From: Onthovicinus sp900555545
GTDB lineage: Bacteria > Bacillota > Clostridia > Oscillospirales > Acutalibacteraceae
Direction of reading: 5' to 3'
DNA length: 64,000 bases
NCBI GenBank assembly: GCA_949296915.1
Contig: CASFPX010000003.1
Coordinates: 1 to 64,000 of the forward strand
Under the pieces are notes generated by a model that saw only the letters and a list, made by a program, of their open reading frames with translations, searched no databases and was not told the origin of the DNA. Every line of letters starts with the position of its first letter. Position 1 is the first letter of the stretch. Both the position numbers and the translations under genes were made by a program. This document shows positions 1 through 8,062 of the stretch, in pieces.

Positions 1-66
1 GCTGGCAGACCGTACCAACGCGACGTGACGCGTGCGCTAGTATTCCAGGGTTTCACCCGTCTGTGC

Positions 67-89
67 AAAACCCCCGGCTTCGCCGGGGG
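67..89 (-). terminator. Rho-independent terminator of the VTT membrane protein gene
   Basis: A seven-base-pair all-GC stem (CCCCCGG / CCGGGGG) with a five-base loop is followed, on the minus strand, by a short T run. It lies a few bases after the stop codon of the minus-strand gene that ends at 94. Confidence 0.8.
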
Positions 90-93
90 ATAT

Positions 94-810
94 TTATTCC
101 ATATCGTTTTGTACAGGCTCTGTATGCTTTTTTGTCTCATCACGCCGAATTTTTTTGCTGGCAAAATAAGAGGATCCCAGCGAGAGAATCAAAAGCCCGG
201 CAAATGGTATTAGAAAACGAAGGGAAAAAACGTTCTCAACCTGCGTCCCCATGATTGTCGCCAAGGTTAGGACGGGCAATTTCCCGAGCAAAGAGCCAAT
301 AAAGTAGGGCATGGGCCGTACATTGGAAGCCCCGCAGAACAGGCTGACCACATCCCCGGGCAGAAAGCCGACAATGCGCAGAATGTACATGGATAACACG
401 CTGTTTTTCTTGGTCCAGCCGTCCACCTGACGGAGCTTCGGGTGCCTGGCGATCAGCCGTTCCACTGTCACGCTACATGAATACCGGCCGATGAAATATG
501 GGATGGCTGCATTGAGAAGTGCTCCTAAAATATTCACCGCAAGCGCCAGTGGGATAGGAAACAGAAGTCCGGCGGCGATGTAGATCGCCAAAATGGGGAA
601 AACCATCGCCAGCGATTTGACTGCATAGGCCGTCAAAATCACCAATATGGCAATGATGATGTTAGAAGGAGCGATATCCACCAGATCCTGTGTGGTGAAC
701 TCCGGCAGGAAGTAGATCCCCACACCGAGCGCCACGAACATCAGGCAGAGCGGGAGCGCACGTTTGAATGTCTCCAGCAGTTTCTTTTTTCGGGCATTTT
801 CGAAACGCAC
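94..810 (-). CDS. TVP38/TMEM64 (VTT/DedA-like) membrane protein
   Basis: A 238-residue polytopic inner-membrane protein of the VTT (SNARE-associated, DedA-like) family, whose members act in membrane homeostasis or lipid scrambling; its substrate is not known. Five or six hydrophobic segments are visible. The central VTT region carries the usual glycine/proline pattern (RIVGFLPGDVVSLFCGAS, then GSLLGKLP). The C-terminus is charged. I prefer the GTG start at 810 because GGGAGGGAG lies 6-7 bases upstream; the frame stays open to 840, but that would place the ribosome site inside the gene. It appears monocistronic, with its own promoter and terminator. Family assignment is firm, function is not. 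Confidence 0.85.
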   Translation of the reverse strand: MRFENARKKKLLETFKRALPLCLMFVALGVGIYFLPEFTTQDLVDIAPSNIIIAILVILTAYAVKSLAMVFPILAIYIAAGLLFPIPLALAVNILGALLNAAIPYFIGRYSCSVTVERLIARHPKLRQVDGWTKKNSVLSMYILRIVGFLPGDVVSLFCGASNVRPMPYFIGSLLGKLPVLTLATIMGTQVENVFSLRFLIPFAGLLILSLGSSYFASKKIRRDETKKHTEPVQNDME

Positions 811-841
811 AAGAACTCCCTCCCTGTGAAAGTTTACCAAT

Positions 842-871
842 ATTTTAATGCATTATCCGATAAAAAGTCAA
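842..871 (-). promoter_or_regulatory. Sigma-A type promoter for the VTT gene
   Basis: On the minus strand TTGACT and TAAAAT are separated by 18 bases, about 30 bases upstream of the preferred GTG start at 810. Read by eye. Confidence 0.5.
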
Positions 872-942
872 CTGTGCTTTCGACGGATTTTAGGCGAAAT
901 GCGCTTTTTTTGTGTAAAAATGATCGGCTGACCGCTCTTTCG

Positions 943-971
943 TTGAAAAAAGAGGTCATTTATGGTAATCT
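943..971 (+). promoter_or_regulatory. Sigma-A type promoter for the AGCS symporter
   Basis: TTGAAA, 17 bases, TAATCT, ending 34 bases before the GTG start of the symporter. The leader is too short to hold a riboswitch. Confidence 0.5.
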
Positions 972-1005
972 ATAACAGAATTTGATAGCATGAGGAGAGG
1001 TTCCA

Positions 1006-2424
1006 GTGGACATAAACGGTATCATAAAAGCAGTCGATGACGCAGTGTGGGGCTGGCCGTTGATGATTTTGATTCTGATGACAGGTCTGTACCTGACCAT
1101 TCGCCTGGGCGTACTGCAGGTGCGCCGCCTGCCCAAGGCGCTCCGCTTTATGGTGCAGAACGAGGAGGGCGGTATCGGTGAGGTCACCAGCTTTGGTGCG
1201 CTGTGCACGGCGCTCTCCGCTACGATTGGTACGGGCAACATCGTCGGGGTGGCCACGGCAATTTGTGCGGGAGGCCCCGGCGCACTGTTTTGGATGATTG
1301 TGGCGGCATTTTTGGGGATGTCGGTCAAGTACTCGGAGGGGTTGCTCGCTGTTAAATACCGTGTAGTGGATGAGTCCGGTCATGCGTTGGGTGGCCCATT
1401 TTATTACATTGAACGCGGTATGGGTAAAAAATGGAAATGGCTCGGTAAGTTGTTTGCTGTGTTTGGTGTATGCGTCGGCCTTTTTGGCATCGGTACGTTC
1501 ACGCAGATTAATGGGATTACCTCGGCGGTCAAGGATTTTTTTGATCCGCAGATGCAGGCGGCCGTGACCCTATTCGGAAGGGAGTATTCCTGGTCTGTTG
1601 TAATCGCCGGACTGCTGGTGACACTGTGTGCCGGCCTTGTGATTATCGGCGGTATCAAGCGGATTGCCAAGGTGTCCGAGTTTGTCGTTCCGTTCATGGC
1701 GGGGCTTTACATCCTGTTCTGTCTGGTGTTACTGGGCGCGAATGTGACGCGCATTCCCGCGGCGCTCGGCGAAATTATACGCGGCGCGTTTGATCCCGCA
1801 GCCGTGACTGGCGGTGTCGTAGGCGGTATGATCGTTGCCATGCAAAAGGGGATCGCACGCGGCATTTTCTCCAATGAGTCGGGCCTCGGTTCCGCGCCGA
1901 TTGCAGCGGCGGCGGCTAAGACAAAGGAACCTGTACGTCAGGGACTTGTCTCCATGACAGGAACATTTATTGATACCATTATCATCTGCACCATGACAGG
2001 CCTCTCCATTGTGATCACCGGTGCGTGGAAGGTTCCAGGGCTCGAGGGCGTGAGCGTGACCACCAACGCGTTTCAAAATGGGATCCCATTCCTGCCGGGT
2101 TCAGTGACCTCCTGTATTCTGATGATTTGCCTCGTATTTTTTGCTTTTACTACGATCCTCGGGTGGGATTATTACTCTGAGCGCTGCCTGGAGTACCTCT
2201 CCGGCGGGCGGAAAAAGGTGGTGCTTGTCTACCGTTGGATCTATATCCTTGCCGTGTTTATTGGCCCGTACATGACGGTGGAGGCCGTGTGGAACATCGC
2301 GGACGTATTCAACGGCCTGATGGCATTCCCCAATCTGATCGCCGTCCTCGCGCTCAGCGGTGTGATCAGCAGGGAGACAAAGGATTACTTTAAGCGCCAA
2401 AAGGAACTCAAAAACGCTGGTTGA
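1006..2424 (+). CDS. Sodium:alanine/glycine symporter, AGCS family
   Basis: A 472-residue sodium-coupled amino-acid symporter in the cytoplasmic membrane. Around ten hydrophobic segments are visible. The conserved AGCS region is present at about residues 70-105 (SATIGTGNIVGVATAI, then GGPGALFW and FLGM), and a second signature lies at about residues 280-300 (GIARGIFSNESGLGSAPI). Length is normal for the family (450-490). The GTG start follows GAGGAG at a good distance. The gene is a single unit with its own promoter and terminator. Alanine or glycine is the expected substrate from the family; the exact substrate cannot be read from sequence. Confidence 0.93.
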   Translation: MDINGIIKAVDDAVWGWPLMILILMTGLYLTIRLGVLQVRRLPKALRFMVQNEEGGIGEVTSFGALCTALSATIGTGNIVGVATAICAGGPGALFWMIVAAFLGMSVKYSEGLLAVKYRVVDESGHALGGPFYYIERGMGKKWKWLGKLFAVFGVCVGLFGIGTFTQINGITSAVKDFFDPQMQAAVTLFGREYSWSVVIAGLLVTLCAGLVIIGGIKRIAKVSEFVVPFMAGLYILFCLVLLGANVTRIPAALGEIIRGAFDPAAVTGGVVGGMIVAMQKGIARGIFSNESGLGSAPIAAAAAKTKEPVRQGLVSMTGTFIDTIIICTMTGLSIVITGAWKVPGLEGVSVTTNAFQNGIPFLPGSVTSCILMICLVFFAFTTILGWDYYSERCLEYLSGGRKKVVLVYRWIYILAVFIGPYMTVEAVWNIADVFNGLMAFPNLIAVLALSGVISRETKDYFKRQKELKNAG

Positions 2425-2442
2425 TATTTCATAACTGATTGA

Positions 2443-2484
2443 AAGTGTGCAGGACGTGCAGTTGCGTAGCCTGCACACTTTTTG
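2443..2484. terminator. Terminator between convergent genes
   Basis: Eleven-base-pair inverted repeat (2443-2453 with 2470-2480) around a 16-base loop, followed by a T run on the plus strand and a weaker TTTC on the minus strand. It lies between the symporter and the convergent DUF5131 gene. Confidence 0.75.
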
Positions 2485-2502
2485 TGTGCGTTCCAGTAGT
2501 GA

Positions 2503-3582
2503 CTAAACCACCGCTTTCCACTGGCGGCGAATCCATTCCATAATAACATCGGCTATATATTCCTGTTCCAGCTGCGTAAGTGTGCGTCCGGTGGGGATTC
2601 CATGCCACTTGTTCAGACATCCACGGCAACAGGTGGCAGTGGCATGCTGGGCAGGGAATACAGGGTGGCCGCGCATTGGAGTCTGTTTGCCGTCGTTTGC
2701 GATAGCAGCGGGGGAGAGCCGCTTTTTGATAAAATCCTCCGCGTGGGCGCGGATGGCATCCATTCCCCTGTCCTGGATATACTGCACATCCTTTTCCGAC
2801 AGGTGGAACCGGCTGCGGAATTTAGAGCGTGCCAGGCGGTCAAACAGAAGGGGGAGGGAGGCAGCGCACAGATAGTCAATCCCCGCGCGCCGGGCCTGGG
2901 TCTGTTGGAGCTTCCGCTCGATGTGGTATGCTCTCCCATCTTTGTAAAAGTTTGCCCCTGTCTGCTTAAAATGGAAGCGTACCCCGTACTTGACGCACTG
3001 GCGGCGGATTTCGAGGATCCAATCATAATTACACGGCCGGGCCGCTTCGCCGGATTCTCCGCCGCAGGTCACGCTTTCAATTTTACCGGAGGCGAGATAG
3101 GGCTCCAGGTCAAGGGGACCGAGCAGCGGCTCTGCAATGATCTCCCGCCTGCGGATCGGCAGGTCCAGGAATACCGGCAACCGCTCATCCGCCCGCTGTT
3201 GATCCTCGCACGTGCACAGGATCGTCACATTTTCATATCCGTCTCCCCAATCCTCGGGTAAGGCGATGGGGAAACGGCTGATTCGCTTGGTAATGATGGC
3301 AAAGCGCAGGTCCGTACGGGCATGGATCATATCCCACGCATCGGAACGCCATCCATCCGCATCTTCCAGAAAAAAGTCAGAAGTCATACACGTGTAGACT
3401 GTCTCCGGCGTTTGTAGTTTAAATACGCCTTGCCGGTTTCGCTGAAGGGGCAGGTTAAAAGCATTGGTGCGTGCCACAGCGGAGGCATCTTTTCCAAACT
3501 GGCTGTCCCGCCGGTAGACATAACAATTTTGACACCCTGGAGAAATTTTGCGACAGCCGTGCCACGGGTTCCAGATGGGCAT
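2503..3582 (-). CDS. DUF5131 (phage Gp37/Gp68-like) protein fused to DUF4186
   Basis: A 359-residue protein of unknown function with two domains. Residues 1 to about 260 match DUF5131 (phage Gp37/Gp68 family), with a cysteine triad C10-x6-C17-x2-C20 in the GCRKISPGCQNC segment. This spacing is reminiscent of, but not the same as, radical-SAM CxxxCxxC. Residues about 274-359 match DUF4186 (NDGKQTPMRGHPVF, then QHATATCCRGC and WHGI), itself rich in Cys and His. I chose the ATG at 3582 because AGGAGGTGAT lies directly upstream; the frame is open further upstream but without a site. The gene is single. A metal-dependent enzyme is plausible, but no activity can be assigned. Confidence 0.8.
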   Translation of the reverse strand: MPIWNPWHGCRKISPGCQNCYVYRRDSQFGKDASAVARTNAFNLPLQRNRQGVFKLQTPETVYTCMTSDFFLEDADGWRSDAWDMIHARTDLRFAIITKRISRFPIALPEDWGDGYENVTILCTCEDQQRADERLPVFLDLPIRRREIIAEPLLGPLDLEPYLASGKIESVTCGGESGEAARPCNYDWILEIRRQCVKYGVRFHFKQTGANFYKDGRAYHIERKLQQTQARRAGIDYLCAASLPLLFDRLARSKFRSRFHLSEKDVQYIQDRGMDAIRAHAEDFIKKRLSPAAIANDGKQTPMRGHPVFPAQHATATCCRGCLNKWHGIPTGRTLTQLEQEYIADVIMEWIRRQWKAVV

Positions 3583-3603
3583 GGAATCACCTCCTATAGG
3601 TTG

Positions 3604-3630
3604 AAAAACGAGGGCGAAAAACGCCCTCGT
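3604..3630 (-). terminator. Terminator after the GtrA gene
   Basis: Nine-base-pair stem (ACGAGGGCG with CGCCCTCGT) and an A5 loop on the plus strand, followed on the minus strand by a T run. It lies just downstream of the GtrA stop and upstream of the DUF5131 ribosome site. Confidence 0.8.
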
Positions 3631-3646
3631 TCTCCGATGTGTGCTG

Positions 3647-4159
3647 CTATTGCTTGTCCCCGTCCGTTTTGCCTTTCTCTGCCTGTGCCTGTTCCATTTT
3701 TTTCCGCTCCTTGAGCCCAAGGTCATTGGTGTTGATGCTCTTGCCAAACACAAAGAATCGATCGTACAGGAACTCCGTGACAAAGTTAATGGCCATGGTA
3801 AACGCCAAAACCAGATAGTCATTCCAACCTGCTTGTTCCGTCAGTGCATCGCCCCACCAGGTTGACAGCGGAATAAATACCACGTAAAAACAGGCGACCT
3901 TAATCATGGCGATCGGTACATTGTTGGCAGATTTGAAGGTGAATTTACGATTGACTGTAAAGTTGAAAAGGACGGAGAGAATGACCGCAGGCAGATATGC
4001 AGGCCAGTAGGGGAGATGCGCCACCTCCTGCAACAAGGTAAAGGACACAAATTGAATAATGCCGGCTCCTGCCGAAAAGAGGACGAATTTAAGGGCCTGG
4101 ATCACCGTCTGTTCGGTCGTGAGATGCTTTTGGCCTTCTAACTTCTTTTCTTCTTTCAT
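3647..4159 (-). CDS. GtrA family membrane protein
   Basis: A 170-residue protein with four hydrophobic segments and the GtrA/DPMS layout: a short charged N-terminus, FVLFSAGAGIIQFVSFTLL, an asparagine-containing third segment (LFNFTVNRKFTF, a typical GtrA motif), and a final segment ending near EFLYDRFFVFG. GtrA proteins are thought to help flip or present lipid-linked sugars during cell-surface polysaccharide modification. The start at 4159 gives the normal family length; its ribosome site (GGAAAG) is modest. It follows the DtxR-type regulator by 88 bases on the same strand, so co-transcription is likely. No glycosyltransferase partner is nearby. Confidence 0.85.
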   Translation of the reverse strand: MKEEKKLEGQKHLTTEQTVIQALKFVLFSAGAGIIQFVSFTLLQEVAHLPYWPAYLPAVILSVLFNFTVNRKFTFKSANNVPIAMIKVACFYVVFIPLSTWWGDALTEQAGWNDYLVLAFTMAINFVTEFLYDRFFVFGKSINTNDLGLKERKKMEQAQAEKGKTDGDKQ

Positions 4160-4247
4160 TGAGATCGCTTCTTTCCCGATTATAAATTTGAGCAATATCT
4201 GATTGCTCAGAACATCCAACAGATATGTGTCCGGCTTCTGGGCAAGA

Positions 4248-4622
4248 TTATTGTTGAGTTTTGCCGTTGATGTGCTCCTTAATTCTGTCAAAAGACTCCT
4301 GGCTGATAACATGCTCGATCCGGCAGGCGTCCTGAACGGCGGTGTCCGCATCCACACCGAGGATGGTGAGCGCCTGAGAGAGTACCTGATGGCGCTCGTA
4401 GATCTGAGAGGCGATTTTGATCCCCTGATCGGTCAGGTGGAGCCCGCCGTTCCCATCTACTGTTACATAGCCATTCTGACGCAATAGCCCCATCGCACGG
4501 CTGATGCTAGGTTTAGAAAAGCCGAGTTCATTTGCGACATCTACAGAGCGTACGCGATCCAGCCGCTGACTCAGGATAAGAATTGTTTCCAGATAATTTT
4601 CTCCGGATTCCTGAAGAACCAT
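4248..4622 (-). CDS. DtxR/MntR family metal-dependent transcriptional regulator
   Basis: A 124-residue DNA-binding regulator of the DtxR/MntR family, cytoplasmic, expected to respond to iron or manganese. The N-terminal winged helix (ENYLETILILSQ, then SVDVANELGFSKPSISRAM) is followed by the metal/dimer region containing H78 and the D-A-C-R-I-E-H motif (C100, E103, H104) that supplies ligands in DtxR and IdeR. There is no C-terminal SH3 domain, as in the short MntR type. The ATG at 4622 is preferred (AAAGGA upstream). An inverted repeat lies between the -35 and -10 of its own promoter, suggesting autoregulation. Its other targets are not in this window. Confidence 0.88.
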   Translation of the reverse strand: MVLQESGENYLETILILSQRLDRVRSVDVANELGFSKPSISRAMGLLRQNGYVTVDGNGGLHLTDQGIKIASQIYERHQVLSQALTILGVDADTAVQDACRIEHVISQESFDRIKEHINGKTQQ

Positions 4623-4652
4623 AAAGGTCAGATCCTTTCGTATGAGGAGATA

Positions 4653-4680
4653 ATTGTATACTACGAATATAGTATCACAA
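4653..4680 (-). promoter_or_regulatory. Promoter with an embedded inverted repeat (likely DtxR-type operator)
   Basis: On the minus strand TTGTGA, 16 bases, TACAAT form a promoter about 30 bases upstream of the regulator start. A dyad of six-base arms (ATACTA, six bases, TAGTAT; 4658-4675) fills the spacer, the classic position for a repressor site. Function as the regulator's own operator is inferred. Confidence 0.5.
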
Positions 4681-4746
4681 TACTGTACAAAATTCAATTT
4701 AAAACCAGATGATTTATATCGCACAGCGATAACATCAAGCGGAGAC

Positions 4747-5337
4747 TTAGCTGTTTTCCGTTTTTTCACCAGTAACATTCTCTCCCGCCAGTCGGGAGAG
4801 AATCATGGCATACAATCCCGCCGGATCTTCCAGAAAATTATTTTTAAGCTGTTCGGCCTGAAACATATCCGCCACATATAGTTGCAATTGCATCAACTTG
4901 TCCGTACCATCCAGGATGGTAAAAGAGACGCTGTATCCGCCGTCCTCCAGGCGATTCATCTCAATTTTATTTTCACTCTCCCGGCGCAGGCGCGTCAGCA
5001 GGGAGAGCGTCTCGCGCACCGCGCGCTTGCGCACATTGATGGATAGATTGCTTTCAAGTGTCTCGGCCACATCTGCTCCCTTCGGGGTTAGGGTAAAGGT
5101 TTGATTCTCCAGTGTTCCTTGGGAGGAGAGGCACTCCGTTTTAACCAGATCAGACAGGCCCTGATTGACTTCAAAGTAGTTGGCGATACCATTGCCCGTG
5201 ATGGCATCAATCATATTTTTGCGCGTGAGGGGCTTCCCGATACTTTTGAGCAGGTAACAGATCAACACTTTGATATCTGCGCTGTTTTTCAGTCCGCCCA
5301 GTTCCACTCCGGCGTCAAAGGCGTTATAACGGTTCAT
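4747..5337 (-). CDS. DUF4364 family protein (winged-helix-like)
   Basis: A 196-residue cytoplasmic protein of the clostridial family DUF4364. The N-terminal half looks like a winged helix (ADIKVLICYLLKSIG, then LTRKNMIDAI and the KTECLSSQGTLENQTFTLTP wing-like stretch), so a DNA-binding role is possible. The C-terminal half is mixed alpha/beta without recognised motifs. I prefer the ATG at 5337, preceded by GGTGATT; the frame can also start at a TTG 12 bases earlier. The DtxR-type regulator follows 124 bases downstream behind its own promoter. Family known, function not. Confidence 0.8.
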   Translation of the reverse strand: MNRYNAFDAGVELGGLKNSADIKVLICYLLKSIGKPLTRKNMIDAITGNGIANYFEVNQGLSDLVKTECLSSQGTLENQTFTLTPKGADVAETLESNLSINVRKRAVRETLSLLTRLRRESENKIEMNRLEDGGYSVSFTILDGTDKLMQLQLYVADMFQAEQLKNNFLEDPAGLYAMILSRLAGENVTGEKTENS

Positions 5338-5428
5338 TTGAATCACCAAGCTTTATCGATTTCTATGTTTACTTTAACACAAAATGAGGGCAAATGGAAG
5401 AGGAAAGGTACGGCTTCATGATTTCCCC

Positions 5429-5457
5429 TTGACATTACAGTGCAAAACCTGTAAATT
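5429..5457 (+). promoter_or_regulatory. Sigma-A type promoter for the uracil permease
   Basis: TTGACA, 17 bases, TAAATT, about 60 bases upstream of the TTG start. I found no pyrimidine attenuator structure in the short leader. Confidence 0.55.
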
Positions 5458-5518
5458 ATTAAAGGAAATAATCGTTTCTTGTTGAGATTTTTTGAGCTTT
5501 TTAAGGGGAGGGGTTCTT

Positions 5519-6979
5519 TTGTCGCAGCAAAAACTATTAATTGGAATTCAGGAGCGCCCGTCGGCGGGTAAGTGGATTATCTTGAGTTTTCAGCATGTGT
5601 TTGCCATGTTCGGTTCAACGGTGCTGGTTCCCATGCTCACGGGTCTGCCGATCAATACGTCGCTTTTGTGTTCCGGCCTGGGTACGTTTATCTATATTCT
5701 CTGCACCAAGGCGCGTTGCCCGATTTATCTGGGCAGTTCGTTTGCCTATATTACGGTGATCATCTCGGCGCTCGGTGTCTCGGTCTCGGATCCGAATTTC
5801 AGCAGCCAGGCTAATTTTGCAGCCGTTGCCACCGGATTGATGATCGCTGGATTGATGTATGTTGTTTTTGCAATTATCATCTGGATCGCGGGCACCCGTT
5901 GGATCGACAGGATCCTGCCGCCGGTTGTTGTCGGACCGATGATTATGGTAATTGGCTTAGGGCTTGCCTCCAGCGCCTGTTCCAATGCGGGCCTTGTGGC
6001 CGTGGAAGGACAGAGGATGAATTGGCAGGTGGTAGCTGTCGCGCTTCTTACCTTGCTTGTGACGGCGCTCGTAGCTGTCTATGCCAAGGGATTCTTTAAG
6101 ATCGTCCCGATCATGTCCGGTATTTTTGCCGGCATTGCCGTGAGCATTATCTTTGACTTGATCTTCAACCGTGGTGAAGGTGCCAATCAGTTGATTCTGG
6201 GAAACCTTGCTGTAGTTGCCAATGATTTTAAAAATCTGGATATCATTGAGATGCCCAAGATCATGCTTCCGATCGGGAACGGTCACAACCCGGGCTTTAT
6301 TACCGGCTATTCATTGGATTTTTCCTTTGCGCTTGCGATTGTTCCAGTGGCCTTTGTCACGATGGCGGAACACATCGGCGACCATACGGTGCTCAGCAAC
6401 ATCTGCGGTCAGAACTTCCTCAAGGATCCCGGCCTCCAGCGCACGCTGTTGGGAGATGGCCTCGCGACTTTTGTCGCCGGTATGATCGGCGGACCGGCGA
6501 ATACCTCGTACGGCGAGAATACGGGCGTGGTCGGCATGACGCGCATCGGCAGTGTATATGTCACGGGGGGCGCAGCCTTTATCGCAATCCTGCTTGCCTT
6601 TATCAAGCCGTTTAAGGATCTGATTGCGGCCATCCCGCAGGCGGTCATGGGTGGTATCTGCATTGTGCTGTTTGGCTTTATCGCAGCCAACGGCCTGCGC
6701 GTGCTCATTGAGGCCAAGGTCGATTTTGGACAGTCCCGCAATACGATCATTGCATCTGTGATGCTCGTACTCGGCCTGGGCGGTGCGGCAATCCAGTTGA
6801 CCAGCATCCAGTCTCTCTCCGGCATGTCCTTGGCTGCGCTTGCAGGTATCATCCTGAATTTAATTCTTCCGGAAAAGCGTGCCAATAAGGTGGAAGAGGC
6901 ACTCTCCACCGTAAATCCGCCCACGCTGGAGGATTCCGACAGCGTTGAGACGGAAAAGGCGGATTCGCAGGACTCATAA
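5519..6979 (+). CDS. uraA: Uracil-xanthine permease (NCS2 family)
   Basis: A 486-residue nucleobase:cation symporter of the NCS2 family in the cytoplasmic membrane, importing uracil or a related base. About 12-14 hydrophobic segments are visible. The N-terminal signature (QHVFAMFGSTVLVPMLTGL) and the core transport motif FVTMAEHIGDH, followed by GGPANTSYGENTGV, are the hallmarks of uracil permeases of the UraA/PyrP type. The TTG at 5519 has GGGGAGGGG seven bases upstream and is the likely start; the frame opens at 5492. The tail after residue about 455 is charged and variable. Uracil is the best guess; xanthine cannot be excluded. Confidence 0.9.
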   Translation: MSQQKLLIGIQERPSAGKWIILSFQHVFAMFGSTVLVPMLTGLPINTSLLCSGLGTFIYILCTKARCPIYLGSSFAYITVIISALGVSVSDPNFSSQANFAAVATGLMIAGLMYVVFAIIIWIAGTRWIDRILPPVVVGPMIMVIGLGLASSACSNAGLVAVEGQRMNWQVVAVALLTLLVTALVAVYAKGFFKIVPIMSGIFAGIAVSIIFDLIFNRGEGANQLILGNLAVVANDFKNLDIIEMPKIMLPIGNGHNPGFITGYSLDFSFALAIVPVAFVTMAEHIGDHTVLSNICGQNFLKDPGLQRTLLGDGLATFVAGMIGGPANTSYGENTGVVGMTRIGSVYVTGGAAFIAILLAFIKPFKDLIAAIPQAVMGGICIVLFGFIAANGLRVLIEAKVDFGQSRNTIIASVMLVLGLGGAAIQLTSIQSLSGMSLAALAGIILNLILPEKRANKVEEALSTVNPPTLEDSDSVETEKADSQDS

Positions 6980-7075
6980 TTGGGTCTTGCAAATACCGGA
7001 CATCCGCGATATAATAAAACAGCAGTAAGCAGATCCAAACTGCAACAGCTTTTATTGACAGATAAGGAGGCTATT

Positions 7076-7282
7076 ATGGCTCAGATTACAAAAGATATGA
7101 CTGTCGGCGAGATCCTGGACCTTGACCGCGACACGGCGACATTTTTCCTGAATATGGGGATGCACTGCCTCGGCTGCCCCGCCTCTCGTGGGGAGACGTT
7201 GGCGCAGGCCTGTATGGTTCACGGCGTGGATGCCGATAAGCTGGAAAAGCAGATTAATGAGTTTCTTACAGCAAAGGAATAA
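7076..7282 (+). CDS. DUF1858 domain protein (small CxxC protein)
   Basis: A 68-residue protein consisting of one DUF1858 domain. It shows the usual pattern: a T-V-G-E-I-L start, a short helix, then GMHCLGCPAS with a CxxC pair, and a final helix (DKLEKQINEFL). This domain is often found alone or attached to hybrid-cluster and redox proteins, so a redox or disulfide role is likely but unproven. The ATG at 7076 follows AAGGAGG. The gene sits between the permease and a terminator, with no partner that explains it. Confidence 0.85.
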   Translation: MAQITKDMTVGEILDLDRDTATFFLNMGMHCLGCPASRGETLAQACMVHGVDADKLEKQINEFLTAKE

Positions 7283-7308
7283 TCTGCCCGTCAAATGAAA
7301 TTTTGGCA

Positions 7309-7345
7309 GCGCCCGTCCGGATTTTCCGCGCGGGCGCCGTTTTTT
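7309..7345 (+). terminator. Terminator after the DUF1858 gene
   Basis: Seven-base-pair GC stem (GCGCCCG with CGGGCGC) followed by a T6 run. It ends directly before the GAGGTG ribosome site of trmK, so trmK depends on readthrough or on an unseen promoter. Confidence 0.8.
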
Positions 7346-7357
7346 GAGGTGAAGAAA

Positions 7358-8059
7358 ATGGCTGCCCATTGTGAGATCAGGCTGAATCCGCGCCTTGCTG
7401 CTGCGGCCTCCATGGTGCGCCCGGGAAAGGTAGCGGCCGATGTTGGGACAGATCATGCCTATCTGCCCGCCTATTTGATTGCCAGCGGCCGGTGCCCGAA
7501 GTGTATCGCCGGAGATATTGGCGTAGGGCCATTGGACAATGCGCGTGAAACGGTTGCGCTCTATGGGCTGTCGGAGCAGATTACGCTCGCTCGATCTGAC
7601 GGGCTGGAAAATGAGGCATTCCGAACGGCGGATGATATCGTCATTGCTGGAATGGGTGGTCAGATGATCGCCTCCATTCTCGTACGGGCTCCCTACTTAA
7701 AGGATGCGCGCTACCGTTTGATCCTTCAGCCCATGACACGCGCGGAGGAGGTCCACCTGTTTTTAGCCGCCAATGGCTTTTCCGTAGTGGAGGAGCGTGC
7801 CGTTACGGATGCGGGGAAGGTCTATCTTATCTTGGCCGCGCAGTACACGGGGGATGTACGCAGGCTCACCCCCGCCGAGGTCTACATCGGTGCCCTGCGT
7901 GCGGGAGATGATCCAGATGCGGTACGCTTTATTGAAAAACAGCAGCGGCGCTTTATAAAGGAGCTCGAAGGGATCCGGCATCTTTTGGATAAACAGGATA
8001 GAGTGCAAGAGATTCAAGAGATTCTCTCCGGTTTAGAGCACGCGCTGAAAGGAGAATGA
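7358..8059 (+). CDS. trmK: tRNA (adenine(22)-N(1))-methyltransferase TrmK
   Basis: A 233-residue SAM-dependent methyltransferase that makes m1A22 in tRNA, cytoplasmic. The N-terminus reads LNPRLAAAASMV followed by the class I SAM motif (VAADVGTDHAYLPAYLI), then GDIGVGPLDNA, SDGLEN, the catalytic-region motif IVIAGMGGQM, and LILQPM, all typical of TrmK (YqfN). The C-terminal part is helical. ATG at 7358 follows GAGGTG; longer starts overlap the upstream terminator. It is three bases from the Nif3-like gene, an association found throughout Firmicutes (the yqfN-yqfO order). Confidence 0.95.
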   Translation: MAAHCEIRLNPRLAAAASMVRPGKVAADVGTDHAYLPAYLIASGRCPKCIAGDIGVGPLDNARETVALYGLSEQITLARSDGLENEAFRTADDIVIAGMGGQMIASILVRAPYLKDARYRLILQPMTRAEEVHLFLAANGFSVVEERAVTDAGKVYLILAAQYTGDVRRLTPAEVYIGALRAGDDPDAVRFIEKQQRRFIKELEGIRHLLDKQDRVQEIQEILSGLEHALKGE

Positions 8060-8062
8060 GGG

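Noticed and set aside
1..28. Possible end of an upstream plus-strand gene (frame closing at TGA 26-28)
   Set aside because: Only nine codons are visible, too short to support a call.
5458..5518. Search for a pyrimidine attenuator or PRPP-type leader before the uracil permease
   Set aside because: The leader is about 60 bases with no terminator hairpin or recognisable binding loop.
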